Source of the DNA: Zhongshania aliphaticivorans | Lineage (GTDB): Bacteria; Pseudomonadota; Gammaproteobacteria; Pseudomonadales; Spongiibacteraceae | DNA: 64,000 nt | Assembly: GCF_001586255.1 (NCBI RefSeq) | Contig: NZ_CP014544.1 | Location: forward strand, 3,876,501 to 3,940,500 | Direction of reading: 5' to 3' | Shown: piece by piece, positions 37,510 to 45,403 of the stretch | Numbering within the stretch: position 1 is the stretch's first letter | Layout of the letters: every line of letters begins with the position of its first letter | Program-made: the position numbers and the translations under genes | The notes under the pieces: generated by a model | Database searches by the model: none | What the model saw: the letters and a program-made list of their open reading frames with translations, nothing else | What the model was told of the DNA's origin: nothing

Positions 37510-38990
37510 GTATTCGTAACTTAATGATCAATTATCTGAATAGCACACCTGATCGCGTAGTAATGCACGAGATGGATGGCCGCTCATACTTAATTTCTCA
37601 ATTGCTAGATGATATTAATAAAATGGCTATCGGTCTTAAAGGACAGTTTGGGAATTGCCACGGTCTGGTTTTTGGCGTTGCCATGAGATCCAGTTACGAA
37701 TGGGTAGCTACATTGCTGGCAATACAAAAGGTAGATGCTGTACTTCTCCCGGTGCCAATTGAATTCTCAGATGACCAGATTAATAGCCTGCTGGCAAAAG
37801 CCACAGCGATATTTGTCCAGAATAAAAATCTCGAACAAAGAATTAGCACCATTCTTCCTGGCAAATTATGCCTCACACCCGAGCTTGTGCGACAAACACC
37901 TTTTGGCCCATACACGGGCCTATTAGGAGAGCGAATTGAGGGCGACATAACAGGGATCATACATACCTCAGGAACGACCTCGAAGCCGAAGGGTGTAATG
38001 ATCCGTGATGAGGCCGTCGGCTTGTTGGTGTGTAATGTTATGAATCGCCTGCCTGCAAAACCTTTAAATTACGTATCCATAGTCCCAATGAGCTTACTTA
38101 TTGAGCAAGTCTTGGGGATCTTTATACCAATTCTCTCTGGCGGAACACTAACCTTTATGCCGTCAATGATGACTGAGTACGGCTCTGCAAGCGGTAACGC
38201 TGTAGAGTATTTTAATTTAATTGCCCCTAATAACCCTAACTTTCTGTATCTACCACCAAAACTATTAGAAGAGGCAAATCAGTTACTACAAACAAAGACA
38301 TGTTCACAAATCCTCGGCAATGATAACCCACATATTATTACTGGAGGTGCAAAGGTACCGATGAAGATACTCGAAGCATTGGACGCGCAGGGTATCAATA
38401 TTTTCGAAGCTTATGGTTTAAGTGAAAATTCATCGATCATCAGCATGAACTCAGTAGAGCAGCGTGTAATTGGTTCGTCAGGCACTTTACTTGAAGGAAT
38501 AGTTCCAAAGTTTGTTGATGGTGAATTATTAATCAACACCCCAACTTTATGTGCAGGTTATTACAGCTCAGATGATACTTCGTGCGAAATGACTGATGGA
38601 TTTTTGCACACTGGCGATATTGCCGAGATTCGCGACGGGTATTTATACATCACAGGGAGGAAAAAGAACGTCATAATTTTATCAACCTCACGCAATATTT
38701 CTCCAGAGTGGGTTGAAAGCATTTACAAAGAAAGCCCTTACATTGACGACATCATCGTTATGGGTGAGGGCCAAGATGAGCCGTCAGCCATCATCCTATC
38801 GGAATCCGATCCCGATCTTATTCGGGCTGAGCTAACTCGCATTGAAAGCCGGCTAGCTAATTTTGCACGTATTCGCAAGTATATTCAGATCTCTGATATA
38901 CCAACATTCAGGCATGATTTCTATACCGTAACTGGACGTCCTCGTCGTGGCGTTATTGAATCTAAATACATTGAATTGTTGTATTCATAA
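37506..38990 (+). CDS. AMP-forming acyl/aryl ligase (adenylation enzyme)
   Basis: This 494-aa member of the ANL superfamily has the phosphate loop HTSGTTSKPKG (153-163), aromatic motif EAYGLSEN (301-308), TGD with ribose-binding Asp371 and hinge GRKKN (384-388). The end is unusual: where most adenylating enzymes have GK with the catalytic lysine, this one has TGRPRRG (476-482), placing Arg478 at the lysine position. It would activate a carboxylic acid as the acyl-AMP. No carrier-protein domain is attached. It overlaps the oxygenase gene by 4 bases and is followed after 11 bases by the hemolysin-family gene, the likely acceptor enzyme. Confidence 0.88.
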   Translation: MSIRNLMINYLNSTPDRVVMHEMDGRSYLISQLLDDINKMAIGLKGQFGNCHGLVFGVAMRSSYEWVATLLAIQKVDAVLLPVPIEFSDDQINSLLAKATAIFVQNKNLEQRISTILPGKLCLTPELVRQTPFGPYTGLLGERIEGDITGIIHTSGTTSKPKGVMIRDEAVGLLVCNVMNRLPAKPLNYVSIVPMSLLIEQVLGIFIPILSGGTLTFMPSMMTEYGSASGNAVEYFNLIAPNNPNFLYLPPKLLEEANQLLQTKTCSQILGNDNPHIITGGAKVPMKILEALDAQGINIFEAYGLSENSSIISMNSVEQRVIGSSGTLLEGIVPKFVDGELLINTPTLCAGYYSSDDTSCEMTDGFLHTGDIAEIRDGYLYITGRKKNVIILSTSRNISPEWVESIYKESPYIDDIIVMGEGQDEPSAIILSESDPDLIRAELTRIESRLANFARIRKYIQISDIPTFRHDFYTVTGRPRRGVIESKYIELLYS

Positions 38991-39001
38991 AGGATGGACG
39001 T

Positions 39002-39589
39002 ATGTATATCGTGCGAATCTATTGCAAGGAAGTACCTAAATACACATACCTTCAAAGATCGGTCTGTTTACACTACAGCAGTCACTATGGAGCAACGCCT
39101 AACCCGAAACCCGACTTATTTTATTCTTTGACAAACACCTTAGTAGAGGGTCCTGGACATGCATGCGCGGGAGTCACTTTCGGAGATACCGGAAAACTAT
39201 TTAGCGAGTACTATATTGACAAGAAACTTGATGAAATATACTCAATTGAACGATCTAAAATTGCAGAAATTGGTGCCTTTTCTTCATTCACACGCGGCAT
39301 AGGTGCCGGGAAATATCTCTTAGATCTGATTATAAAAACACTTACTTTACACAATTATGACCTTGTTGTGCTTACGGCGACCAAACAGGTTAGAGCAATA
39401 TTACACTCCATCGTGGCTGAAGTAACCGATCTTGGTGCTGCGACAATAGAGCGCGTGGAAGACCCAAATACAAATTGGGGTACCTATTACAACCATGATC
39501 CAAGAGTAGTTGTATTTCGGCTTCGAAATGAAAAAGTTTGGAATAGCTCTACAGTCCCGAAAGCGCTACCAGTCCTATCAACCGCATAA
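39002..39589 (+). CDS. Thermostable hemolysin family protein (GNAT-like)
   Basis: This 195-aa protein matches the T_hemolysin family (named after a Vibrio protein): FGDTGKLFSEYYIDKKLDE, then EIGAFSSFTRGIGAGKYLL, VLTATKQVRAIL, and the terminal NWGTYYNHDPRVV. The fold predicted from this pattern is that of a GNAT acyltransferase, with the EIG strand and the following turn where the CoA loop normally is. There is no signal peptide, so a secreted toxin is unlikely. In an operon with an AMP-forming ligase it is more plausibly the enzyme that transfers the activated acyl group to an amine or hydroxyl. That role is an inference. Confidence 0.8.
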   Translation: MYIVRIYCKEVPKYTYLQRSVCLHYSSHYGATPNPKPDLFYSLTNTLVEGPGHACAGVTFGDTGKLFSEYYIDKKLDEIYSIERSKIAEIGAFSSFTRGIGAGKYLLDLIIKTLTLHNYDLVVLTATKQVRAILHSIVAEVTDLGAATIERVEDPNTNWGTYYNHDPRVVVFRLRNEKVWNSSTVPKALPVLSTA

Positions 39590-39642
39590 GGGCTTAGTTA
39601 ATTAAAGAAAAAGACGGTTTATCTCATTTAATAGGCAGAACG

Positions 39643-40839
39643 ATGAATATTACGAAGCGCTATGAAAACTATATCGTGTTTCTCGCACCGCTGATCAATA
39701 GCGTTGCGGGCATCGCGATAGACCTTTATGCACCAAGCATTCCTTCAATTGGTCTAGAGCTTGACGCTAGCCCTATGTTGATGAAGAACACAATCACTAT
39801 TACCCTCGTGTGCTACGCAATTGGACAATTATTTTTTGGAATCATGGCTGATTCGAAAGGTCGGCGATCATCGATATTATTTGGGATGTTGCTGTTTATT
39901 ATTGGTAGTGTACTCGCCACAACAGCTACCTCAATAGAAATACTATTAGTGGCCCGCGGCATACAAGGCTTCGCTATAGGTGCATGCCAAGTCGTTGCCC
40001 GGGCAATCCTTGTAGATAATGTAAAAGGAGACCGATTCAGGGTTGCCATCATTTATCTAAGTCTAGCGTTTGGTATAGGGCCTATTGTTGCTCCATATAT
40101 TGGCGGGGTTATTGAAGTCAATCTTGGCTGGCGTTATAACTTTGTCCTGTATGCGATTTATGGTGCAATAGTACTAGCCTTTATTTGCCCTGGGTTAAAA
40201 GAATCATTACCGGCAGAAAATACAATAAAACCTGTTGATACTATTTCTAGCTATTCAACGATATTGAAAGATTCAAGATATAGATGCTCCGTCATTATAC
40301 TAGGCACTAGCTTCTCAGCATTTCTTATTTGGAATGTGATTGGGCCATATATCATACAAGAACGACTTGGGCATACTGCTGACTATTTTGGCAAAACAGC
40401 GCTTGCAGTAGGTTTGTGCTATTTTGTTGGAACGCTACTAAATCGAGTGGTAGTTAAACGATATTCGCCGTCAACCTTAATGTGGCTTGGTGGATCTATA
40501 TCTCTTGCCGGCGTCGTAATAATGTCACTATCTGCATTTCACCTTTCTTTAGTTTCATTGCTTGCGGGTATAATGGTGGTTGCGCTCGGACAAGGGTTCA
40601 TTTTTTCAAATGCACTTGCCATCTCCATGTCGCTATTTCCGGATCGCGCCGGCGTGGCTGCAAGTTTACAAGGTTGCCTAATGCTAATCTGCGGCGCTTT
40701 AGCATCAGCTCTAGCCAGCTACCTTCCCCTCGACGAGAATATACGAATCGCATCTTTTTTCCTCTTCCTAATGGTCGTATCATTGTCAGCCATACTAAGG
40801 CTAACCTTTTTGCTATCTTCGGTCAGTAGAAAGGCTTAG
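39643..40839 (+). CDS. MFS exporter, Bcr/CflA family
   Basis: This 398-aa major facilitator has about twelve membrane helices. The loop between helices 2 and 3 carries the MFS motif A (GIMADSKGRRSSI), and helix 5 carries the antiporter motif region (LSLAFGIGPIVAPYIGG), as in Bcr/CflA-type drug exporters. As the last gene of the operon it most likely exports the pathway product or protects the producer from it. It starts 53 bases after the hemolysin-family gene. A long hairpin follows about 80 bases after its stop. Confidence 0.9.
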   Translation: MNITKRYENYIVFLAPLINSVAGIAIDLYAPSIPSIGLELDASPMLMKNTITITLVCYAIGQLFFGIMADSKGRRSSILFGMLLFIIGSVLATTATSIEILLVARGIQGFAIGACQVVARAILVDNVKGDRFRVAIIYLSLAFGIGPIVAPYIGGVIEVNLGWRYNFVLYAIYGAIVLAFICPGLKESLPAENTIKPVDTISSYSTILKDSRYRCSVIILGTSFSAFLIWNVIGPYIIQERLGHTADYFGKTALAVGLCYFVGTLLNRVVVKRYSPSTLMWLGGSISLAGVVIMSLSAFHLSLVSLLAGIMVVALGQGFIFSNALAISMSLFPDRAGVAASLQGCLMLICGALASALASYLPLDENIRIASFFLFLMVVSLSAILRLTFLLSSVSRKA

Positions 40840-40893
40840 TTGGCTCTAAACGACTCTGTAAATGGCAGTAAAGCCTAAAGATGAGAATCCACT

Positions 40894-40910
40894 GCTGGAA
40901 TTCTTCCAGC
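40894..40910. repeat. Short perfect hairpin after the MFS gene
   Basis: GCTGGAA and TTCCAGC form a perfect 7-bp stem with a 3-base loop, 55 bases after the exporter stop codon. It has no T-tract. It may be part of the operon's 3' structure together with the larger hairpin that begins 11 bases further on. Confidence 0.45.
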
Positions 40911-40920
40911 CGAAACAATA

Positions 40921-40963
40921 TGTAACGCCCCTAAATAGTTCGTGTACATTTAGTGGCGTTACA
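40921..40963. repeat. Long near-perfect inverted repeat at the end of the island operon
   Basis: TGTAACGCC-C-CTAAAT pairs with ATTTAG-T-GGCGTTACA: 15 pairs with one mismatch, loop of 11. Downstream, a run of seven T lies about 12 bases beyond the stem, too far for a textbook terminator. It could be an operon terminator, an mRNA stabiliser, or a terminal palindrome linked to the dead RAYT transposase nearby. Confidence 0.6.
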
Positions 40964-41341
40964 TTTGCATCAGATTTTTTTGAAAGAATTATTTACTTGT
41001 TAGTTAATTTTATTCGTCGAAATTATAGGTAACATCGCCGAATATGTAATATTGTTGTCCGGTATCATATAGGTCGACGGTAGCTTTTGTGTATGGGGCG
41101 CATAGGGATCTACCAAACTCATTCGTTTAAGCCTTATTTTTCTTACAAATTCTCTTTTACTGCGATGCATGAATAAATTCATCAAATAACCCGCAGGAGA
41201 AATGGAAAATCACGTACAAATCTGTCGTAGCTACGAATATTTTTCAAAATAATTTTTAGCATGCAATACAAAATTCATTTCGTGGCGCAGCCCTCAATTA
41301 TCTCATCAAAATTGTGGCTCAAATGTACAGACTTCTCCATA
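40964..41341. other. Intergenic sequence with no supported gene
   Basis: About 380 AT-rich bases. A 61-codon minus-strand frame (41000-41185) begins behind a weak TCTCCT-like site on the coding strand and shows no recognisable pattern, so it is not called. From about 41260 the plus strand may already be decayed transposase sequence, but only the part from 41342 aligns convincingly. Confidence 0.35.
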
Positions 41342-41820
41342 GGATTGCGCCAACTCAATGTTGCTTATACACAAACCTATAATCGCGTTCATCGTCGAGT
41401 AGGACATATTTTTCATGGTCGCTACTAAGCTATTCTCTTTAAAAAGGGACTATATCTGGTGGAAATATCCCGATACATCGTGCGCAATCCGGTACATGGG
41501 CGGGCATGGTCCGTACTGCAAGGGACTGCTTAACATGCTATTGGATAATTTTAGTCGCCGAAAAACTGCGCTAAATCAATTTTTCCAGGGGGAGGCTGCA
41601 GCCGTCGCCACGGCAATTCTTGGAAAATCAAGTTCACATAAACGAAGCAGTTCTTTGGATACAGCTGTGGCTGATAGGGGTTAGTAAAGCACTGCGCGAA
41701 ACTCCATCATCTCAGCTTCGACAGATACTGAAACCCCTAGATGAACATGCCTGGTCAGCAAATGATAGAAACAAAGGAATTGTCAGTGCCTACCGGAGAG
41801 GTGGGCACATATTCAAGGAT
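41342..41820 (+). mobile_element. Decayed REP-associated tyrosine transposase (RAYT, Y1 family)
   Basis: Read on the plus strand from 41342, the frame gives GLRQLNVAYTQTYNRVHRRVGHIFHGRY, a stop, then AILFKKGLYLVEISRYIVRNPV. These are the core and YIVLNPVRA motifs that follow the catalytic HUH/Tyr region in RAYT/Y1 transposases. About 120 codons later another frame gives a RAYT-like C-terminus (DRNKGIVSAYRRGGHIFKD). The stop codon after GRY, later stops and frame changes, and the missing N-terminal HUH part show it is dead. It marks the right edge of the AT-rich island. Confidence 0.7.
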
Positions 41821-41822
41821 AG

Positions 41823-42461
41823 TTACCGAGCCCGAAGCAGCCAAACCTTCTCTAAGGCTGGGCACTTGCCTTTCAATCCACCGGCCACAGCGTCGCTACT
41901 GAGTAATTGCACGTGATACGCCGCTTGATAATGGCTTGCCAATTCCGCGTCGCTAATTGAAAACGGTGGCCCTGCCTGTGCGGTTTGGTCGTAGTCATAA
42001 TTAATTAATAGCTGAGGCGCGGTGTGCGTTATTTCTTTTAGCAGCGCGGTATAGGCCGCCCGCAGGGTGTCTGGCAAGGCCACTAAAGCTGCGCGGTCGT
42101 AGATGGTGTCTACCGGAGCAAGTAATTCTGAAGTTAGCGCAAAAATATCGCCAACAAAGATATCCAAATGGTGGGCCTGATAACGCTGCACTGCGCCAAG
42201 TTCAGATCGCATGGGCGTAAAACCCAGCTCAGAAAATAATTCTTCGGCGGCGATGGTGCTTAGCTCGGCACCCGCCACGCGATAGCCCTGGCTCAGCAGC
42301 CAGCCGATATCCAGCGTTTTCCCGCACAGCGGTAAAAACACCCTCGCATTATTCGCGAGACCCAGCTGATCAAAATAGCTTAGTAATAAGGGATTTGGCG
42401 TCGCCGCGTGAAATGCAATGTCTTTGCTTTCCCATTTCTTGTGCCAAAACTGCTCGTCCAT
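41823..42461 (-). CDS. tpm: Thiopurine S-methyltransferase
   Basis: This 212-aa protein has the TPMT pattern: MDEQFWHKKWESKDIAFH opening, RVFLPLCGKTLDIGWLLSQGYRVAGAELS (SAM-binding motif I) and DRAALVALPDTLRAAYTALL. The bacterial enzyme methylates thiols and also selenium or tellurium compounds, giving tellurite tolerance in some Pseudomonas. Its stop lies two bases beyond the RAYT remnant, so it is the first intact backbone gene after the island. No ribosome-binding site stands out apart from GGGAAGA. Confidence 0.93.
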   Translation of the reverse strand: MDEQFWHKKWESKDIAFHAATPNPLLLSYFDQLGLANNARVFLPLCGKTLDIGWLLSQGYRVAGAELSTIAAEELFSELGFTPMRSELGAVQRYQAHHLDIFVGDIFALTSELLAPVDTIYDRAALVALPDTLRAAYTALLKEITHTAPQLLINYDYDQTAQAGPPFSISDAELASHYQAAYHVQLLSSDAVAGGLKGKCPALEKVWLLRAR

Positions 42462-42500
42462 ATTCTTCCCGCTGTTTCTTTAATGCCACTAATATTCGGC

Positions 42501-43184
42501 TTATGATGCACGTAATTTTTGGAGCGCAGCAACACGATAAACTCGATAGCCAAGAGCCAGAATTAAACACATCCCTGCCGGTAAACCGAGGGCGAAAAAC
42601 TGCCACTGACTGAACAAATAAGCGCCGAGTGAGCCGCCGAGAATAAAACCGAAGATAATTAAGATAAAAAGTAGTGCCTTGCGTCGATCGAAACCGGCGC
42701 CTCGCAACTTCGCGCCTAACATCAATCCTAAGTCGGTAAAAATCCCCGTGACGTGGGTTGTTCGTACCACCGCACCGCTATAGGTTGAAACTAACGCATT
42801 TTGCAAACCACACGCGGCAGACGCCGTATAATGGCCCAGCAATGAACCGTTGTTAAGAAAATAAATTGAGAGCAGTAGCAAGCCTCCCTCTAGCGCCAGC
42901 AAGGAGTCGTAATGCCGACCCAATTTGAGGGCGCCGCTAGACAGAAAAACACCAGAAATAGCAGCGCCACAAAGAAAGCTGAGCAGGACCCCAAGCAAGT
43001 GCATGGCATTGTTTAAAGTGCCGCTGACTAAACCCGTGCCGAGCAATGTTGCCGTTCCAGAAAGATGGGAAATTGACTGGTGCTGAAACCCCATAAGGCC
43101 GACGGCATTCACATTTCCGGCGACAAACGCCAGAACAAAAGCCCCGTACTCCACCCACCGAGGTAGCTTGGAAATCATTAGCAC
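42501..43184 (-). CDS. DUF1275 (YoaK-like) membrane protein
   Basis: This 227-aa protein has about six membrane helices. It matches the DUF1275 family, with FVAGNVNAVGLMGF near the N-terminus, SHLSGTATLLG and the internal CGLQNALVSTYSGAVVRTTHVTGIFTDLG block that typifies the family. Members are inner-membrane proteins of unknown transport function. It stands between tpm and the muramidase gene on the same strand. The frame starts at an ATG; an ATG two codons on (MISKLPRW) is an alternative. Confidence 0.88.
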   Translation of the reverse strand: MLMISKLPRWVEYGAFVLAFVAGNVNAVGLMGFQHQSISHLSGTATLLGTGLVSGTLNNAMHLLGVLLSFLCGAAISGVFLSSGALKLGRHYDSLLALEGGLLLLSIYFLNNGSLLGHYTASAACGLQNALVSTYSGAVVRTTHVTGIFTDLGLMLGAKLRGAGFDRRKALLFILIIFGFILGGSLGAYLFSQWQFFALGLPAGMCLILALGYRVYRVAALQKLRAS

Positions 43185-43256
43185 ATCTCACAACAAATAC
43201 CGCGCAATCCAATTTAGAGTGCCGCGCAAACTCTATTTCTAACACACTAATGCTAT

Positions 43257-43805
43257 TCACACTATGCGTGTATCGCCGTCGTCGAATTCTGCGAGTCGAT
43301 TTAACCAACCTTTTAAAAACACTTGCTGGGACGGCTTTGCTTCAACCAATTTAAAATAAAAATTACGACGCTCGGCGAGCAGAGTTCTGACTAGACGAGC
43401 TGAAAATCGCTGCGCTGCGGTTTTGGCGGCGCGTCGCGTGTTATCGCCCATTAAACCATCTTCTCGCAGTGGCGGTTTAGCGCCCAGTAAATTGCAACTG
43501 CGCTGCACAAACAGCACGGCTTGTTTTGGGCCATGATTAACTGCACTGTCGAAAGCAAACTCTTGTATAAGCTCAGGCAACTGATCTAGGCCTGGTGCAA
43601 GGTAGTAAGTCTGCCTATAAATCTCACGGGCAACAGCCTGGTCAAGCTGTTCAACATCACTTTGACTCGCAGATCGGCCAAGGTGGTGTGACAGGGCGTT
43701 TTGACTGATTCCGTAGTTGGTGGGGCCGCCGCGATCTGCGGGGTGGTTGACGTAGCCGCCTTCCCGGCGGATGACCGCTGTAATCATTTTTTCTATATCA
43801 GACAT
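43257..43805 (-). CDS. Glycoside hydrolase family 108 muramidase
   Basis: Started at the ATG at 43805, behind GGGAG, the protein has 182 residues. It carries the GH108 catalytic region IRREGGYVNHPADRGGPTNYGIS, in which the Glu of EGGY is the catalytic acid, and a C-terminal peptidoglycan-binding-like part (EDGLMGDNTRRAA). It cleaves cell-wall glycan. Such proteins are phage endolysins or secretion-activator (ZliS-like) proteins. It has no signal peptide and no holin or phage gene beside it, so its export route is unclear. Seven extra in-frame N-terminal codons exist but lack a ribosome-binding site. Confidence 0.88.
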   Translation of the reverse strand: MSDIEKMITAVIRREGGYVNHPADRGGPTNYGISQNALSHHLGRSASQSDVEQLDQAVAREIYRQTYYLAPGLDQLPELIQEFAFDSAVNHGPKQAVLFVQRSCNLLGAKPPLREDGLMGDNTRRAAKTAAQRFSARLVRTLLAERRNFYFKLVEAKPSQQVFLKGWLNRLAEFDDGDTRIV

Positions 43806-43846
43806 CAGCTTACTCCCTGTAAACAAATACCGTAGATCTGGTGGTT

Positions 43847-44167
43847 TTACTCCTTTACCACCTTACTCAATTTCTTTAAAAACACGGTGACTTCTCGCTC
43901 GGTCTGCTTATCGCCTTTTTCCTGGGCGCTGACTAAACCCTGTTGCCAGGCCGCCTTTGCTTTCTCGGGTTCACCAATATTGTGCAGGGCTTTACCGAGC
44001 AACTTCCAGGCCGCGGAATAGCTCGGGTCGATACTGACGCACTGCTGGAAATGCTCAATGGCTTGTTCCACATTGTCATCATCAAGATACGCCTTGCCGA
44101 GGCCAAAGCGCAATATTGCGCTGTCATTGCCTTTGGCCAACATTTTTTCTAGTGCGGCGATATTCAC
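43847..44167 (-). CDS. Small TPR-repeat protein
   Basis: This 106-aa protein consists of about two and a half tetratricopeptide repeats: ILRFGLGKAYLDDDNVEQAIEHFQQCVSIDPSYSAAWKLLGKALHNIGEPEKAKAAWQQGL shows the W/L/G/Y/A/P positions. It lies directly downstream of hemY (itself a TPR protein), nine bases apart, and is probably co-transcribed with hemCDXY. It likely works as a protein-protein adaptor; the partner is unknown. Confidence 0.85.
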   Translation of the reverse strand: MNIAALEKMLAKGNDSAILRFGLGKAYLDDDNVEQAIEHFQQCVSIDPSYSAAWKLLGKALHNIGEPEKAKAAWQQGLVSAQEKGDKQTEREVTVFLKKLSKVVKE

Positions 44168-44176
44168 TGCGCGCGT

Positions 44177-45403
44177 CTACTCCTTTAACTTGCTTAACGA
44201 GGGCTGCGGTAAACTCGGCAGCGACTGTCCTTGCAGCTGCAGGGCTTCTTGCGTAAAACGCTCTGCCGCAGCAGGCTCATCTAAATTAACCATGAGTCGC
44301 CCCAACTCAAAACACACTTCGCTATTAGGGCTCAGCTGGTAAGCCTGCTCAAAATACTCTCTGGCTTTACCCCACAACTCATTGCGCAGCGATAAACGCC
44401 CAAGCGTCAGTAACAAGACCGCATCATCGCCATGGTCTTTACGCCACGACTCCGCCGCACTGAGTTGGCGCGCTACATCGCTACCGGCGATCAGACCATA
44501 TAGTTTCACTAAGTCACTGTGCCAGCTAAGCTTTATAGACTGGCGAAGTAATTTTTCAGCGCTGGCAGAATCTCCCGCCGCAACGAGTACGCGACAATAA
44601 CTTAACAACAGACCGTTATCGCGATGCCAAGTGCGTGGCACGTGTTTCCACCACTGTTGTAATGCCGCCGCATCACCCTGCTGCGCGGTGTGTTCCAGCT
44701 GCCCCATTAAGGCTTCACGTTCTAACTCTGCCAAGCGTTCCTCGCTAATACCGCCGTGCTTGCGCAAATCCGGAATTAGAGCCAAGAGCGAGTTCCAGTC
44801 GCGCAGGCCGATATACACTTTTTTCAGCAGCGTCAGCACCGAGGGATGGCGTTCGGCGTTGCGGCGGGCCCGCGTTAAGGTCGCGAGCGCCTCTTCAAGA
44901 CGACCATTTTCTACCTGCATTTCAGCCTGTGTTAAGGCCACCGCAATACTTGCCTTATTGCTGGTTTGCTCGGCCAGTCCCAAATAATGACGGCTGCCTG
45001 GCGCATCCCCTAGGGCATGACTGGCCCGAGCGGCAAGCAAGTAATTGATGAGAGGCGTTTCGGTGTCTTTGGCCGAATCGGTGAGTAATTTGCGCGCCTT
45101 GGCCCAATTGCCCTCGATGAAGGCGATCATACCCAAGGTGGTATGACTGCGTCCGCGCACCGCGCGCCGCACAGTCCAAAAGGAACCAATGCTGTCTGAG
45201 ACTTTGGCGCCGCGCCGCAAACTCATAAAAATCAGTATCACCAATATCAGAAATACCGTTAACACCGCGACACCAACCCAAATGGTCATTTCGACGGTGG
45301 TTTGGCCATACGCGATCAGAATATAGCCCGAATCCTGCTGTATCGCCGCCGCCAAGCCCGCCGAGAGGGCAAGGGCCAGCAGCACCGCAATGAAAATTTT
45401 CAT
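44177..45403 (-). CDS. hemY: HemY-family TPR membrane protein
   Basis: This 408-aa protein has two N-terminal membrane helices (about 3-22 and 40-62) and then a HemY N-terminal domain (RRAVRGRSHTTLGMIAFIEGNWAKARKLL) followed by TPR repeats. This is the gammaproteobacterial HemY encoded with hemX after hemD; it is not the Bacillus protoporphyrinogen oxidase of the same name. It is anchored in the inner membrane and is thought to organise late heme synthesis. Its start overlaps the hemX stop by four bases. Confidence 0.93.
   Translation of the reverse strand: MKIFIAVLLALALSAGLAAAIQQDSGYILIAYGQTTVEMTIWVGVAVLTVFLILVILIFMSLRRGAKVSDSIGSFWTVRRAVRGRSHTTLGMIAFIEGNWAKARKLLTDSAKDTETPLINYLLAARASHALGDAPGSRHYLGLAEQTSNKASIAVALTQAEMQVENGRLEEALATLTRARRNAERHPSVLTLLKKVYIGLRDWNSLLALIPDLRKHGGISEERLAELEREALMGQLEHTAQQGDAAALQQWWKHVPRTWHRDNGLLLSYCRVLVAAGDSASAEKLLRQSIKLSWHSDLVKLYGLIAGSDVARQLSAAESWRKDHGDDAVLLLTLGRLSLRNELWGKAREYFEQAYQLSPNSEVCFELGRLMVNLDEPAAAERFTQEALQLQGQSLPSLPQPSLSKLKE

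Noticed and set aside
41000-41185. 61-codon minus-strand frame in the island
   Set aside because: No motif, only a weak ribosome-binding site, and it sits in an AT-rich stretch where short frames are expected by chance.
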